Origin: Halomonas sp. HAL1
GTDB taxonomy: Bacteria; Pseudomonadota; Gammaproteobacteria; Pseudomonadales; Halomonadaceae
Length of the DNA: 64,000 nucleotides
NCBI RefSeq assembly: GCF_030544485.1
Contig: NZ_CP130610.1
Span: forward strand, 2,790,001 to 2,854,000
Reading direction: 5' to 3'
Part shown: positions 18,249 through 27,363 of the stretch, piece after piece
How the letters are laid out: each line of letters begins with the position of its first letter
How positions within the stretch are numbered: the first letter of the stretch is position 1
Translations under genes and position numbers: made by a program
The notes under the pieces: generated by a model
The model's database searches: none
Seen by the model: the letters and a program-made list of their open reading frames with translations, nothing else
Told to the model about the DNA's origin: nothing

Positions 18249-19322
18249 ATGGCTCATCGTATCGCCATTATCGCCGGCGACGGCATTGGTACCGAAGTCA
18301 TGCCTGAAGGCATTCGTGCCCTCGAGGCAACCGCCAAGCGTTTTAATATCGACCTTGAGTTCACTACTTTTGAGTTTGGTAGCTGCGACTACTACCTCGA
18401 ACACGGCAAGATGCTGCCGGATGATTGGTTTGAGCAGTTAAAAGGCTTCGATGCACTGTTTTATGGCGCAGTTGGCTGGCCCGATAAAGTACCCGACCAT
18501 ATTTCCCTATGGGGCTCGCTGCTGCAGTTCCGCCGCCAGTTCGATCAGTACATCAACCTGCGCCCCTGCAAGCTGATGCCCGGCATTAAAAGCCCGTTGG
18601 CAGGCCGCGAACCCGGCGATATCGATTTCTATGTAGTGCGTGAGAACACCGAGGGCGAGTACTCAAGCGTTGGCGGCAAAATGTTTGAAGGCACCGACCG
18701 TGAAGTGGTGATTCAAGACACGGTTATGACCCGCACCGGCGTGGACCGCGTCCTGAAGTACGCCTTTGAACTGGCTCAAACCCGCCCGCGCAAAAAGCTT
18801 ACTTCTGCCACCAAGTCCAACGGCATTTCCATCACCATGCCGTACTGGGATGAGCGCGTCGTCGAAATGGCGAAGGGCTACCCTGAGATCGCGGTGGATA
18901 AATTCCATATCGATATTCTGACCGCCAATTTCGTCCTTCACCCAGACTGGTTCGATGTGGTCGTGGGCAGCAACCTATTCGGCGATATCCTTTCCGACTT
19001 GGGCCCCGCCTGCACCGGCACAATCGGCATTGCCCCATCAGCCAACATCAACCCGGAAGGCCACTTCCCCAGCCTGTTTGAGCCGGTACACGGCAGCGCA
19101 CCGGATATCGCTGGTAAAGGCATCGCCAACCCTATCGGCCAGATCTGGTCCGGCGCCATGATGCTTGAGCACCTTGGCTACAAGGAAGCCGGTGATGCGC
19201 TGGTAAGCGCCATTGAGGAAGTGTTGAGCGCAGGCGACAGCCAAGTCCTCACCCGTGACGTGGGTGGCCAAGGCACAACGGAAAGCTTAGGCAAGGCAAT
19301 TGCTGACGCCATTACGCGCTGA
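18249..19322 (+). CDS. Tartrate dehydrogenase / D-malate dehydrogenase (decarboxylating)
   Basis: A 357-aa member of the isocitrate/isopropylmalate dehydrogenase family. Visible: the N-terminal IIAGDGIGTEV, the substrate-arginine region LRPCKLMPG, the VRENTEGEYSSVGG loop, K in TKSNG and the metal-binding NLFGDILSDLG. Active-site lysine and arginine pattern fits the tartrate/D-malate branch rather than LeuB. It would convert D-malate to pyruvate and CO2 (NAD+), or oxidise tartrate. ATG 18249 follows AAGGAAG. A strong terminator follows. Confidence 0.9.
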   Translation: MAHRIAIIAGDGIGTEVMPEGIRALEATAKRFNIDLEFTTFEFGSCDYYLEHGKMLPDDWFEQLKGFDALFYGAVGWPDKVPDHISLWGSLLQFRRQFDQYINLRPCKLMPGIKSPLAGREPGDIDFYVVRENTEGEYSSVGGKMFEGTDREVVIQDTVMTRTGVDRVLKYAFELAQTRPRKKLTSATKSNGISITMPYWDERVVEMAKGYPEIAVDKFHIDILTANFVLHPDWFDVVVGSNLFGDILSDLGPACTGTIGIAPSANINPEGHFPSLFEPVHGSAPDIAGKGIANPIGQIWSGAMMLEHLGYKEAGDALVSAIEEVLSAGDSQVLTRDVGGQGTTESLGKAIADAITR

Positions 19323-19340
19323 CGTTCATCTACTATAGCG

Positions 19341-19387
19341 ATTGTCTGCCCGGCTGAGTCCAACCGGGCAGACAATGTATGTTTTTT
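19341..19387 (+). terminator. Rho-independent terminator after the tartrate/malate dehydrogenase
   Basis: ATTGTCTGCCCGG (19341-19353) pairs perfectly with CCGGGCAGACAAT (19364-19376). A T6 run follows at 19382-19387, a few bases beyond the stem. Confidence 0.8.
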
Positions 19388-19481
19388 ACACGTCTATGTT
19401 CTACATTTGTCCTGAAGGTGAAGAAAACGTCAGTTTCTCTTCGCTCATAACAACATCAACAAACAAACTCAGGACAATGCT

Positions 19482-20510
19482 ATGAAACTTGGACGCCGTC
19501 AGTTTCTCTCGGCAACGGCCGCTCTAGCCGCAGTCGGCACCACCCCCCAGCTGTTTGCCATGCAGGCCTCGCCAGGGCCCGCTCCCGCTCGCTACCCCAT
19601 TGATGCCTGGAAAGTTGAGGATCAGCGCTTCAGTGACTACATGATTTTTAATAGCCCGCTGGAGCGCCACTGGAGTGGCGGACTATGGACAGAGGGGCCG
19701 GCCTGGAATGCCGTGGGCCGTTACGTTGTGTTCAGCGATATCCCCCGAGCCAAGCAGATGCGTTGGGACGAAGCGACTGGTCAGGTCAGCGTTTTAAGAG
19801 ACAACGTTGGCCACTCTAACGGTAATACCTTTGATCACCAGGGCCGGCTAATTGCTTGCGAGCACTACCCTTCTCGGGTGTTACGCTACGAATGGGATGG
19901 CAGCACCACGGTGCTTGCCGAGCGCTATCAAGGCAAGCCACTCAATGCCCCCAATGACGTGGTGGCGCTCCCGTCGGGTGGTGTGATCTTTACCGATCCC
20001 GGTTACGGCGCCCACTTCGACTATGAGGGCAAGAAGCGTGATCTGGAACTTGAAACCGCTATCTATTACGTCGATGACAGCCTTGATGAACCTATCCTGC
20101 TGGCCGACGATATTTTTAAACCCAACGGTATTGTACTAACACCGGATGGCAAGGGTTTCTACGCCAGTGACAGTGCCCCCACCCATTTTGACGAGCCCGC
20201 GCGAATCATTCGCTGGTCGCTTGGCGAAGATGGCAAAAGCGTCAGTGACCGCCAAGTGGTCGTTACCAGCGAAGATACCATTTTCGACGGTATGGCCTGC
20301 GACATGGATGGCAATATCTGGTCGAGCGCCAACGGTGGCGAAGGTATTGATGGCGTCGTGGTTTTCTCGCCGGAAGGCACGCTGCTGGGGCGGGTTTTGT
20401 TGCCTGAAGTCTGTTCCAATGTATGTTTTGCTGGTGCGAATCGTAACCGGTTATTTATGACCGCCAGCCAATCCGTTTACACCATTTACACCGCTGCACG
20501 CGGCGCCTAG
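19482..20510 (+). CDS. SMP-30/gluconolactonase/LRE family protein, Tat-exported
   Basis: A 342-aa six-bladed beta-propeller lactonase-type protein. The N-terminus carries a twin-arginine signal (GRRQFLSATAALAAVG), so it is folded before export to the periplasm. The propeller shows EGPAWNAVGRYVVFSDIP, the metal/active-site segment LNAPNDVV (Asn), DPGYGAHFDYEG, and FDGMACDMDGNIW near the C-terminus. Family members hydrolyse aldonolactones such as gluconolactone. It could serve sugar acid catabolism in the periplasm, but no sugar pathway genes are adjacent. Confidence 0.9.
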   Translation: MKLGRRQFLSATAALAAVGTTPQLFAMQASPGPAPARYPIDAWKVEDQRFSDYMIFNSPLERHWSGGLWTEGPAWNAVGRYVVFSDIPRAKQMRWDEATGQVSVLRDNVGHSNGNTFDHQGRLIACEHYPSRVLRYEWDGSTTVLAERYQGKPLNAPNDVVALPSGGVIFTDPGYGAHFDYEGKKRDLELETAIYYVDDSLDEPILLADDIFKPNGIVLTPDGKGFYASDSAPTHFDEPARIIRWSLGEDGKSVSDRQVVVTSEDTIFDGMACDMDGNIWSSANGGEGIDGVVVFSPEGTLLGRVLLPEVCSNVCFAGANRNRLFMTASQSVYTIYTAARGA

Positions 20511-20532
20511 CGGTGTCGATATCACCCATAAA

Positions 20533-20566
20533 AAAAGCCTCGCTGGTCAATGCCAGCGAGGCTTTT
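20533..20566. terminator. Bidirectional terminator between the SMP-30 gene and wrbA
   Basis: AAAAGCCTCGCTGG (20533-20546) pairs perfectly with CCAGCGAGGCTTTT (20553-20566) across a 6-nt loop. It lies between convergent genes and has A/T tracts on both sides. Confidence 0.9.
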
Positions 20567-20587
20567 ACGTTATGAACTACCACTTCA

Positions 20588-21187
20588 TCAGCTAGCTAGT
20601 TTAGCCGCTGTCTTGGCGACTAGCTCACCCTGGAAACGAGCAATTTTGAGTTCGCGCTCATCGGGCTGGCGAGAGCCATCGCCGCCAGCGAGGGTCGCAG
20701 CGCCGTAAGGCGTGCCGCCACTCACTTTGGAAATATCGAACTGCTCTTCAAGGCCATAACCAATCGGTACAATGATCATGCCGTGGTGAGCCAACGTGGT
20801 CCACGTAGAGGTAATGGTCATTTCATCACCACCGCCCGTACCGGTAGACGTAAACACGCTGGCAACTTTGCCGCGAAGTGCGCCGTTAGCCCATAGGCCG
20901 CCGGTTTGATCCAGGAAAGTACGCATTTGCCCGGTCATATTGCCGAAGCGGGTTGGCGTACCGAAGATAATCGCATCGTAATCAGCGAGTTCTTGCGGCG
21001 TAGCTTCCGGCGTATCGTAATCCTGCTTGCCGCCTGCGTTTTTAAAGGCTTCCGCGGGCATGGTTTCAGGTACGCGCTTAACGGTGACTTCAACGCCGCT
21101 GACGCTTTTTGCGCCCTCTGCAACGGCGTGCGCCATCGTATCGATATGACCGTACATGGAGTAATAAAGTACCAGAACCTTTGTCAT
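20588..21187 (-). CDS. wrbA: NAD(P)H:quinone oxidoreductase, WrbA type
   Basis: A 199-aa flavodoxin-fold protein of the WrbA family. Visible are the FMN phosphate loop region [41 protein letters not shown], and the C-terminal [20 protein letters not shown] stretch. It performs two-electron quinone reduction against oxidative stress. The ATG has GGAGAT upstream. Confidence 0.95.
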   Translation of the reverse strand: MTKVLVLYYSMYGHIDTMAHAVAEGAKSVSGVEVTVKRVPETMPAEAFKNAGGKQDYDTPEATPQELADYDAIIFGTPTRFGNMTGQMRTFLDQTGGLWANGALRGKVASVFTSTGTGGGDEMTITSTWTTLAHHGMIIVPIGYGLEEQFDISKVSGGTPYGAATLAGGDGSRQPDERELKIARFQGELVAKTAAKLAS

Positions 21188-21403
21188 GGATATCTCCTTA
21201 GCGATGTGTGGCTTATAGGTAACTTAGCAGTGCACTGGGCTTTCTCAATAAACAGTACCAACAACATAGCGCACTCAAGCGTAGATAAAAGCGAATGTTT
21301 TCGTCTGCGGGCATCGATTTCATCGACGAACGCCAGCTTGCACTTTACGCAAACCCCCACTAGCTTTGGTCTTGCCTACCTAAACGTATCCAAGGAGTCT
21401 GGA

Positions 21404-21844
21404 ATGACGATTTTTGAAGCCCTGCGCAAGGATCATGATATTCAGCGTGATCTGCTTGCCCGCTTGATTGAGACTCATGGAGATAGCGACGAGCGCGACT
21501 CACTCTACAAGCAAGTGAAAAAAGAACTGCATGGTCATGCCGCAGCCGAAGAGCGCGCTTTCTACATCCCGCTGATGGAAATGGATTTGACCCAGGAAAA
21601 GGCTCGTCACAGCGTGGCCGAACATCATGAAATTGATGAGCTTATAGAACTTCTCGATGAAACCGACTACAGCGCCACTAACTGGTTGACCCATGCTAAA
21701 CAGCTACAGCATTTAGTGACTCACCACCTTGATGAAGAAGAGCAGGAAGTGTTCCAGTTGGCTGGCCGAGGCCTACCAGAGAACCAAAAAACCTCCCTTG
21801 CCAGTGAGTATCAGCAGGAAATGGAGCGCCAGCGCTCAGCGTAA
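21404..21844 (+). CDS. Hemerythrin domain-containing protein
   Basis: A 146-aa four-helix protein with the hemerythrin HHE pattern: LRKDHDIQRDLL (His), LYKQVKKELHGHAAAEERAF (His and Glu), HHEIDELIE and LQHLVTHHLDEEEQEVF. These ligands would bind a di-iron centre for oxygen, NO or ROS sensing or storage. ATG 21404 was chosen because it begins MTIFEALRKDHD and has AAGGAG upstream; the longer open frame upstream is non-coding. A strong terminator follows. Confidence 0.92.
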   Translation: MTIFEALRKDHDIQRDLLARLIETHGDSDERDSLYKQVKKELHGHAAAEERAFYIPLMEMDLTQEKARHSVAEHHEIDELIELLDETDYSATNWLTHAKQLQHLVTHHLDEEEQEVFQLAGRGLPENQKTSLASEYQQEMERQRSA

Positions 21845-21860
21845 CTCGACACGCAGCTTG

Positions 21861-21895
21861 AAAAAGCGCTCATGCATCGCATGGGCGCTTTTTTT
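21861..21895 (+). terminator. Rho-independent terminator after the hemerythrin gene
   Basis: AAAAAGCGCTCATGC pairs with GCATGGGCGCTTTTT with one mismatch, ending in a T7 tract. Confidence 0.85.
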
Positions 21896-22043
21896 GATGC
21901 CAGTTCCCTTATGCTTTTCACGAATACGCTGGGCTTTTACATGCGAACGACCTAGTGTCTTGTGACATACGGTTAGCATGGTAATGCTAGGCTCACTTTT
22001 TATAACGACAACGACACTAAAAACAGAGACTAAGGAGCTGACA

Positions 22044-23021
22044 ATGCTAGGCCAATGGCTCGACTGGTCGCTTGACGGGCAGCTCCCGGACAAAAAGCAA
22101 GGCGTCTTCCCAAGCGGTAGCTACCACTTGTATGCACCGGGCGTTTTGGAGCTCACACCGAATACGGCAAGCCACGCGGCCCACGCGTGCATTTTTTCAG
22201 CGGCTATCCACGGTAATGAAACCGCGCCCGTTGAACTGATCGGTGAATGGCTCAGCCGCCTGGAAGCAGGTAGCGCCATACTTGGCGCGCCCGTGCTGGT
22301 CATCCTTGGGAACCTACCCGCGCTTAAAGCACAGCAGCGGTTTATGACCACTAACCTGAACCGGCTGTTTAAGCGTGAATTACGCGCTGAAGGCGAAGAG
22401 CCGGAACGCGCCCGAGCATTAATGGCCGCCGTGGATGACTTTTACGCCCGCCATTCAGGGCTACCCAAACTGCACTACGACCTACACACCGCCATCCGGG
22501 ATAGCCGTTATCCCCGCTTCGTTGTCGAACCATTTGCCGACTCCTCTACCGACGCTGAGCAATGGGGGTGGCTCGCCGCTGCGGATATGCAGGCGGTGCT
22601 ACACCAACATCAGCACAGCTGGACATTCTCCCACTACAGCAAGCACTATCACGCCGCCCAGGCCTTCACGTTTGAATTGGGCCGCGTGGCGCCCTTCGGT
22701 CAAAACGATATGGCGTTTCTAAAACCTATGTGTGCCCTGCTCACAGCGTTAAGTGAAGGGCGCTCCCCGGCCCACCAGCCAGCCTCGCAAATGCAGTTTT
22801 TTAAGGTACAGCATGAGGTGATTCGCCACTCAGATGACTTTCAGCTCTGTTTTGCCGAAGACACGGCCAACTTCAACCGTTTTGAGCCTGGCACGCTGCT
22901 GGCACAAGATGGAGAAGCTGGAGAATTCCGAGTGGGTGATACGCCCCTTTACGTGGTCTTCCCTAACGCAAATGTAGAAGTGGGTGCCCGTGCGGCACTG
23001 TTGGTGGCACCGGTTACGTAG
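22044..23021 (+). CDS. astE: Succinylglutamate desuccinylase
   Basis: A 325-aa zinc carboxypeptidase-fold enzyme of the AstE/AspA family. Visible are the zinc motif IHGNETAPVEL (His and Glu, about residue 59), NLNRLFKR and the downstream zinc His in LHYDLHTAIRDS. It performs the last step of the arginine succinyltransferase pathway: N-succinylglutamate to glutamate plus succinate. ATG 22044 follows AAGGAG. The other ast genes are not in this window. A basic amino acid ABC importer follows, which fits an arginine-use role. Confidence 0.92.
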   Translation: MLGQWLDWSLDGQLPDKKQGVFPSGSYHLYAPGVLELTPNTASHAAHACIFSAAIHGNETAPVELIGEWLSRLEAGSAILGAPVLVILGNLPALKAQQRFMTTNLNRLFKRELRAEGEEPERARALMAAVDDFYARHSGLPKLHYDLHTAIRDSRYPRFVVEPFADSSTDAEQWGWLAAADMQAVLHQHQHSWTFSHYSKHYHAAQAFTFELGRVAPFGQNDMAFLKPMCALLTALSEGRSPAHQPASQMQFFKVQHEVIRHSDDFQLCFAEDTANFNRFEPGTLLAQDGEAGEFRVGDTPLYVVFPNANVEVGARAALLVAPVT

Positions 23022-23068
23022 GGTTCAGCGTTAAGGCCCTCCAAAAGATCATCCTAGTGTTAGAGAGA

Positions 23069-23097
23069 TTGACAATAATAATGGTGAGGCGATAACA
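23069..23097 (+). promoter_or_regulatory. Possible sigma-70 promoter for the ABC importer
   Basis: TTGACA at 23069-23074 is followed 17 bp later by ATAACA at 23092-23097, a fair -10 match. It lies in the 228-bp gap between astE and the ATPase gene. Confidence 0.35.
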
Positions 23098-23249
23098 GGC
23101 TGCTCGGCGTTGGTACAACCAACGTCGAGTGTTTAATGTGATAAGTAGGGCGCGCATTATGCGTCCAGCCTGATAGAATCGCCCCTTTTTCGCGCCAGCC
23201 GCATCAAACCAACCAGTTGCTGCGGCAACTCTGTACTGGAGCCAATGTT

Positions 23250-24020
23250 ATGGCCGCTACGCCTACTCCCCTTGAAGTGCGTAATATTAAAAAACGCTTT
23301 GGCGATACGGAAGTTCTGAAAGGTCTCTCACTGCAAGCCCAAAAGGGCGACGTGATTACCATGATTGGTGCCTCTGGGTCGGGTAAAAGTACTTTTTTGC
23401 GCTGCATGAACTTGCTTGAACAGCCCGACGATGGCGACCTCATTGTCCACGGCGACCCCATTCGCTTTAAAACCACTAAGCACGGCCGCGAGCCCGAAGA
23501 TTGGAAGCAGGTGGTACAAATGCGCGCCAAGCTTTCCATGGTTTTCCAAAGCTTCAACCTGTGGGCTCACATGACGCTGCTGGAAAACATCATTGAAGCG
23601 CCGATTCACGTACTGAAAAAACCCAAAAAAGAAGCCCTGGAACACGCCCACGCACTGCTCGACCGCGTGGGATTAAGTGCCCGCGCCAATGCCTATCCGG
23701 CGCAGATGTCTGGCGGGCAGCAGCAGCGTGGCGCCATTGCGCGGGCGCTGGCGATGGACCCTGAAGTCATGCTGTTTGATGAACCCACCTCCGCCCTTGA
23801 TCCTGAGTTGGTAGGCGATGTGCTGAAGGTCATGCACGGGCTGGCCGAAGAGGGCCGCACCATGGTGGTTGTCACCCACGAAATGAGTTTCGCCCGTGAT
23901 GTCTCCAGCCAAGTCATCTACCTTCACCAGGGTTTGGTAGAAGAAGCGGGCCCGCCGGATCAAGTGCTAGGCAACCCGCAATCTCCGCGCCTGCAGCAAT
24001 TCCTGGCTCCCAAATACTGA
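23250..24020 (+). CDS. Basic amino acid ABC transporter ATP-binding protein (AotP/HisP-like)
   Basis: A 256-aa ABC ATPase with Walker A GASGSGKST (about residue 42), signature MSGGQQQR and Walker B VMLFDEPTSALD. The long insert with KQVVQMRAKLSMVFQSFNLW and the N-terminus LEVRNIKKRFGDTEVLKGL place it in the polar amino acid (HisP/ArtP/OccP/AotP) group. ATG 23250 was chosen because the homology starts there and GGAGCC lies upstream. It is first of a four-gene operon: ATPase, two permeases, binding protein. Next to astE, arginine/ornithine is the likely substrate (inference). Confidence 0.92.
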   Translation: MAATPTPLEVRNIKKRFGDTEVLKGLSLQAQKGDVITMIGASGSGKSTFLRCMNLLEQPDDGDLIVHGDPIRFKTTKHGREPEDWKQVVQMRAKLSMVFQSFNLWAHMTLLENIIEAPIHVLKKPKKEALEHAHALLDRVGLSARANAYPAQMSGGQQQRGAIARALAMDPEVMLFDEPTSALDPELVGDVLKVMHGLAEEGRTMVVVTHEMSFARDVSSQVIYLHQGLVEEAGPPDQVLGNPQSPRLQQFLAPKY

Positions 24021-24035
24021 TCCGCGAGGCTCACC

Positions 24036-24740
24036 ATGATTGATTTGCAAGGTTATGGCCCCCGGCTGATCGAGGGGGCAGGCGTCACCATCCAATTAGC
24101 GGTGTTGTCGCTGATTTTAGCGATTATTTTAGGGCTACTGACCGCCAGCGCGAAGATGTCGCGCAACTGGTTAGCTCATCGTCTTGCCACGCTTTACACC
24201 ACACTTATTCGCGGTGTGCCCGATCTGGTGTTGATGATGCTGTTTTTTTTCGGCGGCCAAATTGGCGTCAACATGATCACCGACTGGCTTTACTACTCGT
24301 TCGATATCGATATTTTTATCAATATTAATGCCTTCGTAGCGGGCGTTGTCACCATTGGGCTAATTTTCGGGGCCTATATGGGGGAAACCTTTCGCGGCGC
24401 TTTTATGGCGGTCGATAATGGGCAAATCGAAGCAGGTAAAGCCTATGGCATGAGCGATGGGCTGGTTTTTCGTCGCGTCCGTTTTCCGCAGATGATGCGC
24501 CATGCGCTGCCCGGCCTTTCCAACAACTGGATGGTATTGCTCAAAACCACAGCACTGGTCTCGGTAATCGGGCTTTCTGATATGGTGCGTGTCGCCTCAG
24601 AAGCCTCTAAAGCGACGCGCGAACCTTTCACTTTCATGATTATTGTCGCGCTTATCTATCTGCTCATCGCCAGCGTTTCGGAGTGGATCTTTGCTCGTCT
24701 GCAAAAACGCTACAACATTGGCTATGGGGAGGCAGACTAA
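24036..24740 (+). CDS. Amino acid ABC transporter permease (HisQ/AotQ-like)
   Basis: A 234-aa membrane protein of the polar amino acid permease family, with about five helices. The EAA loop that contacts the ATPase is visible as GQIEAGKAYGMSDGLVFRRV with RFPQMMRHALPGLSNNW. The TLIRGVPDLVLMMLFFFGGQ stretch is typical of HisQ/ArtQ. It starts 15 bp after the ATPase gene, and its stop overlaps the next start by one base (TAATG), so translation is coupled. Confidence 0.92.
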   Translation: MIDLQGYGPRLIEGAGVTIQLAVLSLILAIILGLLTASAKMSRNWLAHRLATLYTTLIRGVPDLVLMMLFFFGGQIGVNMITDWLYYSFDIDIFININAFVAGVVTIGLIFGAYMGETFRGAFMAVDNGQIEAGKAYGMSDGLVFRRVRFPQMMRHALPGLSNNWMVLLKTTALVSVIGLSDMVRVASEASKATREPFTFMIIVALIYLLIASVSEWIFARLQKRYNIGYGEAD

Positions 24741-25471
24741 TGACCGCTTTCATGACATGGCTCGAAAATCAGCTTGCCGAGAACAGTATTTTCACGCTGC
24801 AAACGCTTTCCTACTATGGCGATGGGCTGACCACCACGGTGCAACTGGTCTTTTTATCGCTGGTCATTGGCTTAATCGCCGCCGTCCCCCTTGCCATTGG
24901 GCGTGGTTCAAAACATGCCTGGATTAAGTGGCCTATTTTTGCTTACACCTATGTTTTTCGTGGCACACCGTTACTCATCCAACTCTACCTGATTTATTAC
25001 GGCGTGGTGTTTGTGGACGGAATCCAAGAAACCTGGCTATGGGTGATACTTGAAGAACCATTCGTTCCAGCACTCATTGCATTTACCCTCAACACCGCCG
25101 CCTATACGACCGAGATTTTTCGCGGCGCGATTAAGTCTACCTCGAAAGGTGAAATTGAAGCGGCTCGCGCCTATGGCATGTCACCTCAGCAAACCATGCG
25201 GCGCATTATTATCCCCAGCGCTTTTCGTCGCGCCCTACCGGCCTACGGCAACGAAGTTATTTTCATGCTACATGCCAGCGCTATTGCCAGCGTAGTGACG
25301 ATTATGGATCTGACCGGCGCGGCACGCTTTGTCTATGCGCGTTTTTATGCACCTTTTGACGCATTCTTGTTTGTGGCAGCGATATACCTGTGTTTAACCT
25401 TCACCATCCTATATTTCTTTCGTTATCTAGAGAAAAAGTTGCTCGCACATCTACAGCCACAGAACTCCTAG
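24740..25471 (+). CDS. Amino acid ABC transporter permease (HisM/AotM-like)
   Basis: A 243-aa partner permease. The EAA loop reads GEIEAARAYGMSPQQTMRRI followed by IIPSAFRRALPAYGNE; YVFRGTPLLIQLYLIYYG is the HisM/ArtM signature region. ATG 24740 overlaps the preceding stop and has GGGGAGG upstream. Together with the 24036 gene it forms the heterodimeric channel. Confidence 0.92.
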   Translation: MTAFMTWLENQLAENSIFTLQTLSYYGDGLTTTVQLVFLSLVIGLIAAVPLAIGRGSKHAWIKWPIFAYTYVFRGTPLLIQLYLIYYGVVFVDGIQETWLWVILEEPFVPALIAFTLNTAAYTTEIFRGAIKSTSKGEIEAARAYGMSPQQTMRRIIIPSAFRRALPAYGNEVIFMLHASAIASVVTIMDLTGAARFVYARFYAPFDAFLFVAAIYLCLTFTILYFFRYLEKKLLAHLQPQNS

Positions 25472-25633
25472 TGTGAAACAAACGTTGGTTTACGAATCAT
25501 TAAGCGCTTTTCGTCAACGCCGAGTTAGGATAAGTTATTAATGATCATCACAAAGCAACCTGTGACTAACGTGGTCAACGCCATCATTACGCGGTGCTTG
25601 CTTAGATGAACTCTGCTTCCAAGGAGATACATA

Positions 25634-26401
25634 ATGAAAAAACTGCTGTCTGTCTCACTGCTAGGCTTAGCCGTTGCAGCAAGCGCCACCCAGGCGCAAG
25701 AAGACCAAGTACGTATCGGGGTTGATGTGCCTTACGAGCCGATGGAATATCGCACGCCGGATGGCGAGCTGACCGGCTTTGATATCGACCTGGGCAACGC
25801 CCTCTGCGAGCGTATCGGCGTTGAATGTGAATGGGTGGTACAGGGCTGGGACGGCATTATCCCGGGCCTCATGGCACGCAAATACGACGCTATTATGTCC
25901 TCCATGACGATCAATGATGACCGTCGCGAGCAAGTGCTGTTCTCTGACCCCTACATCACCCCGCCGTCCGCCTGGTTTGCTCCTGAAGGCACCGACCTTG
26001 ATGCAACCAATGAAGAGTCGCTCGCCGGCATGACCATCGGCGTTCAGCGCGGCACGCTGCAGGACAATTACGTCACCGACATGTACGGAGATGTCGCCGA
26101 CATCAACCGCTATTCTACCGCCGATGACATGGTGCTGGACATGGAATCCGAGCGTTTGGACATCTTGTTCCTCGACTACCCAGTCGGTAAGTCCACGTTA
26201 CTGGATAGCGAAGAAGGCAACTACGTTGTTGTCGGCGAGATGCTAACCGAACCTAAAGAGTATTTTGGTGATGGCTTTGGTATCGCTTTCCGTCAACGCG
26301 ACGAAGCACTCGCCGAGCAGTTCAACGAAGCCCTGGCTGAAGTGAAAGAAGACGGCACTTACGACGAGATCTACACCCGTTATTTCGGTGGGCAAGAGTA
26401 A
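25634..26401 (+). CDS. Basic amino acid ABC transporter substrate-binding protein (AotJ/ArgT/HisJ-like)
   Basis: A 255-aa periplasmic protein with a signal peptide (MKKLLSVSLLGLAVAASATQ, cleavage near QAQ-ED). The SBP family 3 signature is GFDIDLGNALCERIGVEC, with the paired cysteines of lysine/arginine/histidine binders. Further conserved segments are DGIIPGLMARKYDAIMSSM, GVQRGTLQDNYV and GFGIAFRQRDEAL. It delivers ligand to the two permeases upstream. A 162-bp gap precedes it, with AAGGAG before the ATG, so it may also have its own promoter for higher expression. Confidence 0.93.
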   Translation: MKKLLSVSLLGLAVAASATQAQEDQVRIGVDVPYEPMEYRTPDGELTGFDIDLGNALCERIGVECEWVVQGWDGIIPGLMARKYDAIMSSMTINDDRREQVLFSDPYITPPSAWFAPEGTDLDATNEESLAGMTIGVQRGTLQDNYVTDMYGDVADINRYSTADDMVLDMESERLDILFLDYPVGKSTLLDSEEGNYVVVGEMLTEPKEYFGDGFGIAFRQRDEALAEQFNEALAEVKEDGTYDEIYTRYFGGQE

Positions 26402-26424
26402 GCATCACAGCACGCCTTAATGTC

Positions 26425-26455
26425 CATCACCCCGGCAATTGCCGGGGTGATGCGT
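26425..26455 (+). terminator. Hairpin terminator after the ABC importer operon
   Basis: CATCACCCCGGC (26425-26436) pairs perfectly with GCCGGGGTGATG (26441-26452) over an AATT loop. The T-tract after it is weak (CGTTTCT). Confidence 0.75.
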
Positions 26456-26539
26456 TTCTAGCTAACGCTGAAAATTCAGTGAACTAGGTAAAGCTACCTC
26501 TGTCTGTGTATCATCGCGCATGTCCAACACGGAGGTTTT

Positions 26540-27343
26540 ATGGTTCACCCGACTATCCCACATGCAGGCACGCTACCTCGCCCCTCTTCTCACTGGACAG
26601 GCTGGGGCCAGTGGCTGGCATTGTTCACCATGACCATTGACCACCTCACTCGCTACATATTGCCCGGCGACTGGGATTTGAGCTGGGCCGGGTCTTCCAT
26701 TGGCCGTATCGCCTTTCCGCTGTTTGCCGCCATGGTGGCTTGGCACGGGCTGTTTAATACCCGCAATCCGCTACGCTACTCGCGGCGGATTTTGATTATC
26801 GGTTTGGTCGCCCAGCTTCCCTATATGATGATGCCGCGGACGTCAGACGCCTTCATTCTGAATGTCTGTTTTACTCTCGCCAGCGGCTTGGCTCTGGGCG
26901 CGCTCGTGCGCCAAGGTTGGCAGCACTACCAGCAGCAAACCCTCACCATGCCCTGGCTGTTAGCTGGTGCCGCACTAGGCGTTACGGTGTGGTATCTGCT
27001 GGGGTTCTGGGTCGAGTATGGCCATAATGGGCTGTTGCTGATTCCGCTATTGATGTTTGCCATGCATGCCTTGAGCCAAGCGGACAGTGACTTTCAGTCG
27101 CGCCTGTGGGCCGGGTTAGCAGCGTTTCCGGCACTTTGGATTGCCGGTCAAATGAATGCGTCTGACATGGCCAAGTCATTTACCGTAGGCACTTGTGTGG
27201 TGGTGCTGATACTTGCCGCAGGGGCCGCCCAACGCATTCCTGCCATTAACTTGGCGATGCCGCGGCGTCTATGGTTAGCGTGGTATCCCGGCCACTTTGC
27301 ATTAATCGCGCTATGGCTATTGCTGAGCGGACAGATAGCGTAA
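26540..27343 (+). CDS. TraX family membrane protein
   Basis: A 267-aa multi-pass membrane protein. The TraX start FTMTIDHLTRYILPGD and GRIAFPLFAAMVAW match the family named after the F-plasmid pilin acetylase. Chromosomal relatives resemble O-acyltransferases and probably acetylate surface components; no target is visible here. The ATG follows GGAGG. It is convergent with the diguanylate cyclase gene, 20 bp apart. Confidence 0.85.
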   Translation: MVHPTIPHAGTLPRPSSHWTGWGQWLALFTMTIDHLTRYILPGDWDLSWAGSSIGRIAFPLFAAMVAWHGLFNTRNPLRYSRRILIIGLVAQLPYMMMPRTSDAFILNVCFTLASGLALGALVRQGWQHYQQQTLTMPWLLAGAALGVTVWYLLGFWVEYGHNGLLLIPLLMFAMHALSQADSDFQSRLWAGLAAFPALWIAGQMNASDMAKSFTVGTCVVVLILAAGAAQRIPAINLAMPRRLWLAWYPGHFALIALWLLLSGQIA

Positions 27344-27363
27344 AAGATTCTTTCAACGCCGCT

